DNA from: Larix kaempferi
Taxonomy: Eukaryota > Streptophyta > Pinopsida > Pinales > Pinaceae
Length of the DNA: 64,000 bases
Assembly: GCA_027924585.1 (NCBI GenBank)
Contig: BSBM01000442.1
Coordinates: forward strand, 8,432,001 to 8,496,000
Direction: 5' to 3'
The translations under genes and the position numbers were made by a program. The notes below the pieces were generated by a model. The model did no database searches. It saw only the letters and a program-made list of their open reading frames with translations, and was not told where the DNA came from. Positions 11,794-23,480 of the stretch are shown here, piece by piece (the stretch's first letter is position 1; each line of letters opens with the position of its first letter).

Positions 11794-12065
11794 CAAAATT
11801 TTAGTGGCAAAATTTAGTTCATGGGTTAATTTTTTTTCATAAAAGAGTCATCAATTTCAATTTTTTCTAAATTATTTCGCCCAAATTCCATGGGATAATT
11901 TCTTTTTACTCTAACAATTGCCAAAATTGACTAGAAATTATATAAAATCCTAAGAAATTTGAGTATTTTTAAAAAAATACAACCCAACATTTTATTCTTG
12001 GAAATTTAAGAAAGTAAGATTCGCCAAAGCTTTTAAACTTTAAGAAAATTATTAAAATTTTCCCT
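11794..12065 (-). mobile_element. MITE copy 1 (~270 bp), probable Mutator-type
   Basis: One of four dispersed copies of a ~290-bp non-coding element (others at 33672, 46366, 48110). Its ends carry AAAATTTTAG and AAAATTTTCCC inverted repeats. It is absent at the equivalent place in copy A of the 3-kb duplication (about 8510-8525), which gives a paralogous empty site. A short flanking word, diverged, may be a 9-10 bp target duplication. Strand is given relative to copies 3 and 4. Confidence 0.7.
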
Positions 12066-12193
12066 ATTTTAAAGAGAGTGCCAGACGATACTAACTAACA
12101 ATCTTATCTCTTGAATTTACAGTATAAAAATTAGGATATCAAACGATACTAAGAAGGTGGAATATACAAAATATTTTCTTTTGCAATGTCTTT

Positions 12194-12229
<36 letters not shown>
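12194..12229. repeat. compound microsatellite (TA)n(GA)n
   Basis: About nine TA units (12194-12212) run into about eight GA units (12213-12229). Confidence 0.95.
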
Positions 12230-12401
12230 TAAATAAGATTTCACTTTCAAAATATTTATAATAATATCAACTTTCCTAACTTTTTAACTCAAGCTTTTCT
12301 CCAATTTTTTGAGTATATAAATAAATTTTTGAAGTGACCTAATTAATTTCTCACTTTTTTTCTTATGTTAGATAAATCAAAGTTGTTCTTAGTGGACATT
12401 A

Positions 12402-12429
12402 ATCATCATCATCATCATCATCATCATCA
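12402..12429. repeat. trinucleotide microsatellite (ATC)n
   Basis: Nine consecutive ATC units in AT-rich non-coding sequence within copy B. Confidence 0.95.
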
Positions 12430-13510
12430 ATAACATTATTTAGGATAATCAATTGAGTTCAATTTGGATTGATAGTCAACATGATTCGATTGTTGTAGTT
12501 TTATTATAAGTTGATATTGTATTTTATCTCCAATGTTTATCGATTTTGTATATCACATCGATTGATACATTATATAATATCAACCATTATTATAGACAAT
12601 ATTAATTACAAAAGTTTATAGGTATCATATCAATTGATATTATGTCTTATATTGGTCAATGTTATAAACAAAATTGTGATCAGTATTTTATATAAATTGT
12701 TCGATATGTGTAATATCTATAAATATATTGGCAAAGATCATTTTGAGCATTACAACATCTATGTGAATGACTTCGAACATGGTAGTATGCCATCAAATGC
12801 TATATAAATCCATGCATGATCTTATGTGGATAGTGATGTTTAGAAAGTCAATTTGATCCTGATGGCATTGGTTAATATTCTTCACAACATGGGATCATAT
12901 CATGGATGAAATGAATCATGTAGGGGTTAGCATTATGTCGGTCATTGGTCTAGTACCATATATATAAAAAAAACATGCTTTCAATGTCAAAGACATATCA
13001 ATCAATATTGTTTTAGTATTGATCTATTGCAAAGTTGACTCATATGATGACTCATATGGTATTTACATTTCCATGGTTTGTGGTTAATTATAATTCATTT
13101 CATGCCAATGAGCATTAAATAGATCAACATCCTCTTTGTAGTTTTAGAGGGAGAAATTATATCTCTATTTTCCAAAAGAAATTCTAAGTTAACAAGCATG
13201 CATCCAATAAATGTTGAGCATAAAATTGGGCATAAGTTGGAGGAAAAACTCTATATCATAAATGAGTTGAAATTGTAGAACATACTCTACACCCTAAGAT
13301 CGAAACCAAGATAAGATTAAAAATGGATACTTAGGACAAGGATCACACCCTTATTTATAATAAATTCGAGAAGGGAAAACCTATCCCAATGGCTCATGGA
13401 ATAAAGTAGTTTAGTCTGGGATTGTGAATTAGGATATATAGTTGAAAATCAAATCAAATTATTAACCATGCATGTTAAATTTTAAAAGACGACCTTGATG
13501 CATTTAATAA

Positions 13511-15599
13511 ATTAGCAGTTAAACCTCCACCTAAACTTCTAGCTAAGACAATGCGTGCACCAATCAAACCTCGTATCAAACTCTAAAAGGAAAAGACAAA
13601 GCTATCTAATTACATACCAAAGAGAGAAAAAGCTAAGTTGTGTCTTCAAAAGTTTAACATAGATCTCTAAAAGGCAAAGGCAAAGCTATCTAATTACTCA
13701 CCAAACATAAAAAAGCTAAGTTCATTGATTATATGATTTTTCTTGGTCTCCCACTAGGTTTGGAATTTGATGGAAAAAGTGCTCATAATGGACCATTTTA
13801 TCCATCAAATACGGTCTACATTTTAAAATTCTCGTTAGAATAAACAAATGAAACAATGAAGACACTTGTATATAATGTTGAAATCATAAAAAATGACAAG
13901 TGTAATATTTTTGTAAATTCCTACCCTATCTTCCACCATTATATTGATTATATAATTAATTATCTTGTTTCACCCTCTACGTGTATAGTTGTAATCCCCA
14001 CCCTTATTAGTAGATAATTTTCTTTATTATTTCTTAAAGCCTTATTTTTAATGTAAAATGTTTAATTTGTACTTTGAGGAAAACTTTCCTACCCTATGGT
14101 AGAGGGAGAAAATGTTTAACACAAAGCATGTAAAAGAGTAACTTAATGAGGAATCCAAAAGTTTCCTAATATAGTCATATGGGATATTGGATTCCATCCA
14201 TTTTATGTTTAAGTTCTAACCTCTTTTGGTCAAATTGGGTATTGAGGATATGCAATACTTGAATTCATTCACAATATGGGGACTTTTATGGAATAGTAAT
14301 TCCACTACTTTTGTACGAGGCAATATGATATGATTCGTTAATGTCAATTCAATTGAGTCAAAATTGGGTTGCACGATGACATGACCTAATAATGGTACTA
14401 AAAAAATTTGCATATCAAATCTCAGGGCTACCAAACAAGATCTAACTAGTATATTACCTAGCTTTTGCACATTCATGAATATGAGGGGCATAACCGAGGG
14501 ATAATAATACAAATAGAATATTAAAAAGGGAAAATGGCATTGTACAATTAAGGAAAAAATTATTGTTGATTATGAATGTCAATTCAAAATTATATAATAT
14601 TTCACTGTTTTTTAAGGAAAGATCACACTTACTTTAAGCTAAATATTTGATTCATAATTTGAACGTTCTGCCATCTTCCCCTTTCCCCTTAACCCTATTG
14701 AAAAAGCGGTTCACGGTGTTTTGTCTATCCATAGACTTGGTCTATATCATCGCTGTTAAAAGGTGCACATGAGAGTCAAATATACACTCATAGAAAAAGA
14801 GATTTCAAAGTGGGCCATTTGTATGAAATGATGCAAATTGACTTATGTGAATCATAGATGGACCAACTAGGCACTACTCTAAACTAGGTTGACTCTTGTC
14901 ACGATTTAGATTCACTCCTTTTACTCTAATTTGTTAAATGTTAATTATTCTATCATGATAGGCACTAAGTTATGCCAATCCCTTTCTCCTCATCACAAGG
15001 AATTATGACTATGTTGGTTTTTCAGTGGTGAATTGTTTTTTTCTTTGGTAGACAGCTGTACTATTTCATTGAGCTCATTTTTTAGATAATATTTTGATAA
15101 TTTATTTTTATTAATTTGAAATTTAAGTTTAAAGTATATAAATAATAATATGTATTAATTTTTTAAATATAATTAATTTTTATCTTATAAAATATATTGA
15201 AACTTATAAATTTTACCAATTAAAATTTCTGTTTTTCATTTAAAAAAAATAATATATCTCCTTTTTTTTCACCTATATACCGAATATTTTTTATAAATAT
15301 AATAAATAAATACTAATAATTATTAAAATAATTTCATCATTATTTTAACTTATCTCAAGTTTTAACTATTTTATTGCTTTTCCCTTTATCGTTATACAAA
15401 TAAAGGAAATCAATGGTGTATTCTCACTAAGTTCACATATAATTTTTTTTCATTTACAAAATATTTGAGATTACAATCACATACTTTATAACCAAGGTGG
15501 TTTCTCTATTTGGATCAAGTACACCAACCACCTTTTGATATGTCATTGTGTTAGTAGTTATAATGTTATAAGGTATATGATAATCAATTTCTAGGTTTT
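13511..15599. other. intergenic, no gene seen
   Basis: AT-rich unique-looking sequence. AAAGGCAAAGCTATCTAATTA-type text repeats near 13590 and 13675. A 98-codon minus-strand frame (14216-14512) has no recognisable motif. Nothing else supportable. Confidence 0.5.
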
Positions 15600-16220
15600 G
15601 GTAATAAAAATAAATAATAGATTTACTTCATGAAAGTGAGTATTTTTAGAGATTGATTTTTATGTTTCATTAATAAAAATATATGATAGATTTACTTCAT
15701 ATAAAAGAAGAGTGATTTAGATGATCAATCTTTATGTTGTTTTGGTGAAAATAGATGATAAATTTGCCTTATGAAAAAGAATGCTTTGGACTTACACCAA
15801 CACCCAATACATACTAACATAACTATAGATTAAAATGTAGTTGTGTTAGTATATATATTTTTATAAGGAATGTGGCCATCAAAATAAAATGCTTTGAACT
15901 TACATCAATGCCCAATGCATACTAACATAACCATAAATTAAAATAGATGACAAATTTGCCTCATATGAGAGAATGCTTTGAACTTAAACCAATGTCCAAT
16001 GCATACTAACATACTAACATAACCATAAATTAAAATAGATGACAAATTTGCCTCATATGAGAGAATGCTTTGAACTTAAACCAATGTCCAATGCATACTA
16101 ACATAACCATAGATTACAATGTGGTTATGTTAGTATATATATTGTTATAAGGAATGTGGTGAAAATAGATGATACATTTGATTTATATAACAATGTGCTT
16201 TGGTCATACACCAACCACCT
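15600..16220. repeat. imperfect tandem array, ~84-110 bp units
   Basis: Units near 15778, 15888, 15972 and 16063 share AATGCTTTGAACTTA, CCAATGCATACTAACATAAC and AAATAGATGACAAATTTGCC. A related leading unit with TAGATTTACTTCATGAAA precedes them. No coding. Confidence 0.8.
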
Positions 16221-18040
16221 CGTAATATGTGGTTGCATTTAGTGTTCAAATTTGAACCCTTCCCAGCCCTTCTAGAGGGTTCTAGCATGTCTCAGAAGTG
16301 CAAAGTTAAAATTGCCCTTCAAAAAAATTTTAAATTATATTTTTACCCTTCCAATTAAGAAGGGCATAATTTAAAGAAACATTTCAAAGGAAGGGAAACT
16401 TTTTAAATTACCCGCCAATATAAATTTCAATTTTCGAACATGTGTTTAAAATCAAATCATCCCTACTACCTAATTAACATAAACTTCCTTCACCCAAAAG
16501 TCTACTCCAATGATTTGACACACAAATTGTTTGTTGTTCCAACTTTCCAAGGGTTGCAAAAGGGGGCTTCCTTGTCCCACAAACAAGGGGGTCTCATACA
16601 ACAAATTGGTGTTTGGCTTGGCTATGACCTTAAAAATAAATTATTATTGTTATTATAAATGACCTCACATGAAAGTATGATAAGTATAAAATATCACTAA
16701 AAATGGGAGTGGATGAGTAAATTAAGTATATTTATATATTCTTGACTCCCTATGTGCGGATTCATTGACAACTTTTTTATAATGGGTTAACATCAATGAA
16801 AAATATGTCTCTTCAAGATTAATCTTATCAATCATACAATATATTTATGTTTATATGGAGGGAAATGAAATAAAAAGCCAAACAATGATTCCAATGTCCA
16901 AACAAACATGGACTAAACAGCCAAAAAGCCAGTCCAACACAAACCTAGATGGCAAGCTATCCAAACCATAACTGATCCTGGACAAAAAGTCGCCCAAATA
17001 GAAGACAAGAACATCATGTAGCCAAATTATAGAACAAGAGAAAGTGATAAGATGACATGGAGAAAGATGGAAGAAATAGTGTAATGTTATGTCACATTTA
17101 ATAGCATGTGCTCTATGTTAGCTTTTGTCCCTATCAAAAGGTGGGATGTTGTGTTGCATTTAATGGCATGTGACATTCATTGATTTAAGGATTATGATGA
17201 TTTCAACTATTCACAATTCAAACGACCTCTTTACCATATACATTGATTTCCACTATTCAAATGATCCAAATTTAAACAACCCTTTTGCTAGGTAAAAAAT
17301 GAATATATCACTTAGAAATATTTACTATTATCTACCTGAAAATCCCCTTCAATAATCACATACACATATTTAGTAATGTCTTTTACAACTATATTAAAAT
17401 ATCCTCTCTTCATTTTATATAACATACAAATCCTAAAATAACATAATCTTCATATTAATGGAAAGCCAAGAAGCCATACTGAAATGGTGTTATAAAATCT
17501 CATATACCATCGTTCAATAATTAACTCATAGTATGTTATATCATAACCTTTGAAACCCCTTCGATGAATCTATGCAAGTTTGTCGATATTCTTATGTTCA
17601 TATTTCATCATTACAAGGGACACTTATAAAATACTCACTATTCCCCTTTCACACAATTTTTTTAATATATAACATTTTAAAATGTTTGAACAAATCTAAA
17701 CAAAGTGTGTACATATTCTTATGGCAATTTTCTAGCTTCCATAAGTAACTTTTCACATATTCTATACCCCCTTTTCACATGATGTCTCAAAAATACTGGT
17801 ATCCTTTCACATGTTTGTTTAAAAAATTATATCCTATTAAAATAGTCTATTCTTAATTTTCATCAACTTATGCACAGTGCTACTTTCACATGTTTTGTGA
17901 AATTTTCTTGATAAAATAATTTAATACTCTCGTATCTTCATTCACGGTTAACACAGTTCCTTTTTCACATGCTTTCTTAAAGAATTTATTATAGAAAATA
18001 TTTTTGGAAGAAGTACCACTGATGCCAAAGGCACGTATCT
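16221..18040. other. intergenic, no gene seen
   Basis: AT-rich spacer leading to the MIR390 island. Cytosine/adenine-rich text at 16870-17050 and repeated CCCTTTTCACATG-like words at 17640-17960 are the only texture seen. No supportable gene. Confidence 0.5.
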
Positions 18041-19250
18041 TTGAGTGGAAGACTGACTTCCCCGAGAAACAAAAACTGTCACGGCCGCTGAGTAGGTACT
18101 CTGTTTTCACAGCCCAACATATTTTTTTATGTATAATATATTGTTGTTGAACGTCGTGAATGTGATATATATTATATTTTTTGAATGGCGAGCGACGGGA
18201 CGGTTCAGGGGACGGTGGCCGTCCGTCGCCATACAATCGCACGACCGACAGTGCAAGCGCAAGATGCAGGCTCGTGACATGACTCCTGTGTCGGCAAGCC
18301 CCGTTAAACCCTAGGTTCTAAGCCCTAGTTTACAGAGAAAGAGAGGATGGCGACAGTGACGGCGATGGATCGAAACTCGTAGAGTCGTAGAGGGGTTTGA
18401 ATTTGAAAAAGAAATATGATGGAGGGGGGCTGTGTGTCGGTTTTCAGTTGTGACTGTATAGGTAACTAACTGGGATCTCGTCTTTTAATTCTTTCCAAGA
18501 TAGCGTTGGCTGGCCTGTGGTTTATGCGAAGAATAATGCAGGTTTTGACATGAGGGAAAATACAGGTTGGCAGGTTGGGATAAGGGTGGCATAGAGGGAA
18601 ACTCGGCAGGCAGAGTTATTTTGATTGTAGGTGCAGGGGTTACAGGGCATAGGTTTGGTTTGGGCTGACCATAATTTTTGGTGAGTATTTATAGCGAAAA
18701 CGGCCGGACTCGCTGCATGCCCGGCATACGGCAGAGACAAAGGCAATCTGCGCACGAATGAAACAGTGTCTGTAGGAAGATTTGGCAAGGAGGGCCATGG
18801 TCTGCAGTCCTTTTCGACCAGTCACTTCCTTCACCGGATCTCAAGGCTTTTCCACGCGAAGAAGTAAAAGCTGCTTTTGTACCCCTCACGTATTCAATGA
18901 AATCTTCCTTAACCCGGCTGGGGGCTTTCAGGTGAATGGAATTGGATGATGACGGAGAACAGAGGGCTTAGGGTCGAGTCTCGTCGACCCCGTTTTTTAT
19001 GATTGGACATACGGCTGCTTCCAGAGGTCTGAATGGAGGGATGGTGGAGACCACCACGGCCTGTCTTTTGACCGTTTTTGGGTTCTCGTGCATTCCGTCT
19101 CAGCGAGGGGTGGTTGGTTTTTCTAGTACGCCCAGCTGCAATATCGTTGCGTGATCTCAATGGAGCGAACAGTAGTAACGTGGGGTCGACTGTTCACGGG
19201 AGGAATCTCTCCTCCTCTGACTCCGCCTGGCTACAGTATGGGAGCCCTTG
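18041..19250 (+). promoter_or_regulatory. GC-richer upstream region of MIR390
   Basis: Base composition rises sharply compared with the flanks, with many CpG sites and no TE signature, as expected for the promoter side of an active plant gene. A GC-rich inverted pair (GCGACGGGACGG near 18190 and CCGTCCGTCGCC near 18219) is present. An ACGTGGGG word near 19175 resembles an ABRE-type core, but one match has little weight. Several 60-90 codon frames on both strands have no recognisable domain and are not called. Confidence 0.45.
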
Positions 19251-19254
19251 AGGC

Positions 19255-19263
19255 TTATAAGTA
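19255..19263 (+). promoter_or_regulatory. candidate TATA box of MIR390
   Basis: TTATAAGTA lies about 375 bp before the mature miRNA and 60 bp before the first ATG of the transcript, in a C/T-bearing GC-rich setting. Initiation would be expected near 19285-19295. Plant MIR genes are transcribed by RNA polymerase II from TATA promoters, so the placement fits. Confidence 0.55.
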
Positions 19264-19314
19264 TTCGGTTGTGGAGGGTTCTTTATCGTTGAGGATCATC
19301 TTAGCTTAGCCTCC

Positions 19315-19647
19315 ATGGCGAACCAGCTGGGTTATGATGGATCGGAACATTGGTTTGCCCAGCATCGGTATGTGAATAGAAGGGTAGGTCCCTCGAATAC
19401 ATGTTCTTTTTTGTTTTCTTTTGGGTTGGACGGTTTCCTTTATCTCGTTCTTCTGGGAAGAATGGACCTGCGATATCATGGGTTCGCATTTTTATATTGA
19501 GTTCTTGTTGCCTGTTTGATGCAGTTTATGGCTCTGTTTTCATGTTTTCAATCACGGGTTCCTTATCAGATTAGTGAAAGAAATTGGCTCGATTTGCAGC
19601 AGAGCTATTTTGCGGTATGGTGGAATTACAAAGCTCAGGAGGGATAG
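19315..19647 (+). CDS. candidate micropeptide ORF of pri-miR390 (spliced, 63 aa)
   Basis: The first ATG after the predicted start site (19315) opens MANQLGYDGSEHWFAQ. If the predicted intron 19384-19524 is removed, the frame stays open (23 codons, then 40 codons from 19525) and stops at TAG 19645-19647, inside the mature miRNA. Unspliced, it stops at 19500 after 61 codons. No domain is recognised. Many plant pri-miRNAs carry short ORFs, some reported to encode regulatory peptides; a chance ORF is equally likely. Confidence 0.25.
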
Positions 19648-19651
19648 CGCC
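19631..19651 (+). ncRNA. miR390: mature miR390 (21 nt)
   Basis: All 21 bases agree with the land-plant miR390 consensus, beginning AAGCTCAGGAGGGATAGC and ending GCC. The 5' A is the base AGO7 prefers. Position and overhangs are fixed by pairing with 19681-19701. Confidence 0.97.
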
Positions 19652-19680
19652 CACTGCAAGACACGCCGTCTCTCAAGTGG

Positions 19681-19701
19681 CGCTATCCATCCTGGGCTTC
19701 A
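19681..19701 (+). ncRNA. miR390*: miR390 star strand
   Basis: Begins CGCTATCCATCCTGGGC and ends TTCA. It pairs with the mature strand with 2-nt 3' overhangs on both ends, and is close to the star of flowering-plant MIR390, which usually has CTGAG where this has CTGGG. Confidence 0.95.
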
Positions 19702-19767
19702 TAATTTCTTTATACCTTTACCCATGTTTGATTTTCTTCAATTCTCTTCAAATCTAGCGTCCTCAAG

Positions 19768-20925
19768 GTAAGAGATACCGTCTTTCCTCTCCCTAATTCT
19801 GTTAACTTGTGAACATGGAGCAATCTTTAGGCAAATCTATGTTTTTATTGACGATAATGATAACTTTATATATACACAAAGACTACCACTAGTAGCATAT
19901 ATCTATCTGTATAGACTAGCACAATATCCAGACAGACCTATATCAAACACGTTTCTGGAAGAGGCTTCACCAGTCAGAAAGGCTTTGGCATCCTGGTAGG
20001 AAAGTCCAGTATGAATTTTGGAAGAGAAATTGAAGCTAAAATGAAAAGAAAATGTCCGGGGAGGTTTCTCCAGAAATCGAAGAGAAAACAGATTGACATG
20101 TAATTAATCGGTTTTCAGACCATTACCATGTAATCAGTAGTCTATTTGTTTTGTTTTTTGTTTTTTTCTTAAGCGGACCAAGTGAAGCACCAGAAATCTG
20201 TGCTGTTCTTTTATTCTGGACGACGATGACTGCAGCAGATAGATCTGTTGATGTATGATGTTTCAATAAATTTGTGATTATTTCATGCCAAACCCAAGTG
20301 TTGATGTAGATATTTCATTAAAAATGTGATTATTTCATGTCATGCCAAACCCGAGAGTAAAGTAAGCGTGACAGCAAATCATGATTTGTTTCTTATATTT
20401 ACCCATGAATAATCTGAACTTCTCGGTAAGAGCAGGTTGCTTGCTGCTTTCTTCATCAGAAAATGGACATTACAATACTACTTTGCACTTTCGGAATGTT
20501 TTAACAGGACTTATTCCTAGAATCAAACTGCGTAGCGTAGAAATCGATCGCATGGTCACATAAGGATAGATACTACCAGCTTGAATAGTCATAGGTTACG
20601 TTAAAACTGGAAACTGCCCTTTTGTAGTTATACAATGATTCCAACTTTTCATGGTGAATTGGTAACGATGGTAAAACCCTAATCTAAGATTCAGTCTAGT
20701 TAATGAGCAGAGCTTTCTTATCGTCAATTTATTTATGAACTCTGCAGATGTATTCTTCCCTCGGAGAAGCCAGGTACTCTACAGCCCTGGGTAGAGAAGA
20801 TCCTATATGAGTCCGCGCTTAAAAAAACAGACGACCTTCTTTTTCAATTATCTGGACTTCAATAAAAAGACAGACATCTCTAACAAGACAAGGTGCAATG
20901 GCATCCCAGGTTGAAAGAATTTTCA
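19768..20925 (+). other. region downstream of the MIR390 hairpin
   Basis: Intron-like and 3'-end-like sequence after the donor at 19768. A possible acceptor ACTCTGCAG at about 20739-20747 is followed by a GC-richer stretch to about 20820 and an AATAAA word near 20862, which could be a last exon with a poly(A) signal. GTGATTATTTCATG text is repeated near 20274 and 20325. No protein gene seen. Confidence 0.35.
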
Positions 20926-20929
20926 TTTC

Positions 20930-21310
20930 CAGTGTGTTTTTGTTTCTGGGTGTTCAAGAAATCTAGGGCTGGGATGTATTGTCATAAACAGGCATGAGCA
21001 CTGTATATGTGCAAAAGATTTTCTTTATGAATCGTTGCCAAATAACGTAACAATTAAACATAGTCCAAGTGATTTCTATGATCACGAATTCATCTCCTGT
21101 TCATTATTCATACCGTTGTAAAAGGATTCAAGTTTTCACTTGCAGTGTTTTAATGTCTCGTCTCTTAAGTCTAGGGTCAAGATGGTTTGCAATAAACAGG
21201 CATGAGCACTTTTTAAGTATGCAAAAGAAATGAATCGTTGCAAGTGACGTACCAGTTTAAAAGCATCATTTCAATTGATTTCTATGATCATGAATCTCTG
21301 TTGTTCTTAA
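20930..21310. repeat. diverged tandem duplication, ~230 bp
   Basis: AAACAGGCATGAGCACT occurs near 20987 and 21195, in matching contexts (GGGATGTATTGTCAT versus AAGATGGTTTGCAAT before; TGAATCGTTGC and TGATTTCTATGATCA after). Confidence 0.75.
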
Positions 21311-22328
21311 TCCACACCATTGCTTTTCCAATGTTACATTATTCTATTCTAAATTTATCAATTCTATTATATCATAATCCAATTTGCCCATTCTATTATT
21401 CATACAAGTTCTAAAAGATCCCAATATTGTTAATTTTGCTAATGGTCTGATTATTAGGACAAGTAACTGTTTGACAACATGTATCAAGCACAGGCGTTTA
21501 CAAGTATAGCGTTTGAAAATTTATTGAGATCGTTAACAATGTAATGCAAGCTACCAACAACTGTATAAGAGATTAAACTTGAAGTTCCAAGGTAGGAAAC
21601 ACAGAATCGGAATCCTGTGATGTAATGCAGGAGGCCTGAAATTCCATAGTAAAATTATTAGTGGTTGTTACTTGTTAGTTTTAAAGGATAAATGTAAAAG
21701 AAGAACCATCTATGCTTGCAAGCAAGAAGTTGAGGATGAAATGCATATGATGTCCAATGTTATGTACACATCAAATCACAATGTTTTGTACACATCAAGT
21801 AGGGCAGACCAGAAAGCACTCAATAGAACTTGGGAATTTGAATAGATTACATAACTTGTTGATTTTACTTTTTAACCTAAACAAGTTGTTATATTAAGGA
21901 TGTTTGAGAACTTCAAAACATAAGAGATGGCAGTTTATAGAGAACAAGTACAAACAGCCTTGAGGTAAATGACAGCTAAGCTGTAGATATTTATTGTACT
22001 ATTCTTATTTTAATATTTTACTCCATCTGACAGATCCCATTCTATTCAGAACGATGACCTGCAGAAGGCAGATAGATACTTGGATGGATAGCTAACACAC
22101 AGAGTTGACAAGGGAGTCTGAAGACCAAATTATCTATTGTTTCTTAATTTCTGGAGAGATTTAATATGTTTGAGATATGAATAAAAGTAGTTTGTTGAGT
22201 CCCTCTGTAGTTTGTTGAGTCCCTCTAAAAGCTACACCATAGAGTGGAGAGATCAAATTGTGGTAAGAATGACTTGTATTTATGTGCAGTGAAGAGCTAT
22301 ATATGACGCTTGTATCTCGTAAGGAAAT
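21311..22328. other. intergenic, no gene seen
   Basis: Moderately AT-rich. The only structure noticed is a 20-bp doublet TAGTTTGTTGAGTCCCTCT at about 22188 and 22208. Confidence 0.5.
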
Positions 22329-22512
22329 CATGAATTTACAGTGTACACTGCAACAGAAAGCATAGTTATGATTATACTCTCTGAAGTTGAGCTTACGAGC
22401 AAAGGAAACTAAAACTATCACATGAATTTACAGTGTACACTGCAACAGAAAGCATAGTTATGATTATACTCTCTGAAGTTGAGCTTACGAGCAAAGGAAA
22501 CTAAAACTATCA
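22329..22512. repeat. exact 92-bp tandem duplication
   Basis: The 92 bases starting CATGAATTTACAGTGTACAC at 22329 are repeated base for base from 22421. Exact identity implies a very recent event. Confidence 0.95.
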
Positions 22513-22544
22513 TATTGAAGATGGTTTAGAAGGATACTCAACTC

Positions 22545-22730
22545 TACCAATAGTCTTCAATTATGTTTAAGCAATTATAGAAATCTCAAAGAAGAAACTA
22601 GTAAAAATAGTCTACCAATAGTCTTCAATAATGTTTAAGCAATTATAGAAATCTCAAAGAAGAAACTAGTAAAAATAGACTTTAATTATGTTTAAACCAT
22701 TATAGAAAGCTCAAAGCAGAAACTAGTAAA
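22545..22730. repeat. three-copy tandem repeat, ~66 bp
   Basis: ATGTTTAAGCAATTATAGAA (copies near 22563 and 22630) and a diverged third, ATGTTTAAACCATTATAGAA (22687), each end with AAACTAGTAAA. Confidence 0.85.
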
Positions 22731-23250
22731 GCATGTTGGAAGGGAATGACTCTTGAATTGCCAACAGACAACATAGGAATGACTCATAAGCTACAAATAT
22801 GTTTATAACGTTTAAAAAATGTGCATCATCACCCTATAGCCTCCACCTTAACTTATTGGGATGTGTATGATCTTGACTTCACTCTTCAGCAATCAAAGAT
22901 TCACCTATGGACCTGAATTACTTTAGTCTAACATCAGCTGGTTTTTTAGCTTGAAACAGCGCTTTTCTTTTTAATCTTCCATTGCTTTCATCATGATTCA
23001 AAACACATATCCTACCAATCCTCAAAACAAGCCTGTAGGATTTATTTAATGTTTACTCATCAATGCTTCCATATATTTTCTAGCAAATGCACTTGCTATT
23101 TGCCATTCTAGACATGCTATGATCCTATCGAAACCTAATATTTATATCGAAACATATTATTTATTTCCTTCGTCTCATTTATTCCATATAGGGACTCTAA
23201 TTTTTTTTCATAATTTTTTTTTTAACAGTAAAAGTAATTATCTACTCACT
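22731..23250. other. intergenic, no gene seen
   Basis: AT-rich unique-looking sequence with no supportable feature. Confidence 0.5.
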
Positions 23251-23254
23251 CATA

Positions 23255-23421
23255 AGCCAGGCATCTTCATCTTCATCTTGTTGCATATTGCATATGCATA
23301 TGAAATAGTTTTCATTTCTGCTTTTTTATTTTATTATTAAAGTACTTACACTATGATATTTTTATTTTGAGCCAGGCATCTTCATCTTCATCTTGTTGCA
23401 TATGAAATAGTTTTAGTTTCT

Positions 23422-23452
<31 letters not shown>

Positions 23453-23480
23453 CTATTAAAGTACTTACATTTTGATATTT
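23255..23480. repeat. tandem duplication with a 30-base T-run
   Basis: GCCAGGCATCTTCATCTTCA occurs near 23257 and 23371 and both copies lead to TATTAAAGTACTTACA. The second contains an uninterrupted run of 30 T at 23423-23452, where the first has mixed T-rich text. Confidence 0.85.

Larger units (their letters stand above)
10365..13510 (+). repeat. copy B of the ~3-kb direct duplication
   Basis: Partner of 7318-9915. It is longer because of local tandem expansions (10441-10932), the MITE at 11794-12065 and microsatellites. The last clear match to copy A is around the GAGAAGGGAAAACC-type text near 13370 and the following TAAATT-rich stretch. No conserved reading frame. Confidence 0.8.
19622..19708 (+). 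ncRNA. MIR390: MIR390 precursor hairpin
   Basis: A stem-loop with miR390 on the 5' arm (19631-19651) and the star on the 3' arm (19681-19701). The duplex pairs throughout except G19641/A19689 and one G:U at T19635/G19695. Each strand leaves a 2-nt 3' overhang, exactly the DCL1 product. The lower stem continues as AATTA/TAATT (19624-19628 with 19702-19706) after a small CA/CA internal loop. The loop is about 23-27 nt. By family knowledge, miR390 is loaded by AGO7 and triggers tasiRNA production from TAS3, which represses ARF2/3/4-type auxin response factors. Confidence 0.97.
19285..19767 (+). ncRNA. MIR390: candidate primary transcript of MIR390, first two exons
   Basis: The start is inferred from the TATA box. 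A plausible intron runs from donor AGAAGG|GTAGGT (exon end 19383) to acceptor GATGCAG (exon start 19525). The exon 19525-19767 contains the hairpin and ends at a strong donor, CTCAAG|GTAAGA. A later exon may begin after ACTCTGCAG near 20747, but that is weak. The transcript would be Pol II, capped and processed by DCL1 in the nucleus. Splice sites are predictions from sequence only. Confidence 0.5.

Noticed and set aside
14216-14512. 98-codon frame on the minus strand
   Set aside because: No family recognised and surrounding DNA is AT-rich spacer; likely chance.
18522-19160. overlapping minus-strand frames upstream of MIR390
   Set aside because: Open mainly because of higher GC content; no domain and no consistent frame. 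Treated as promoter-side sequence.
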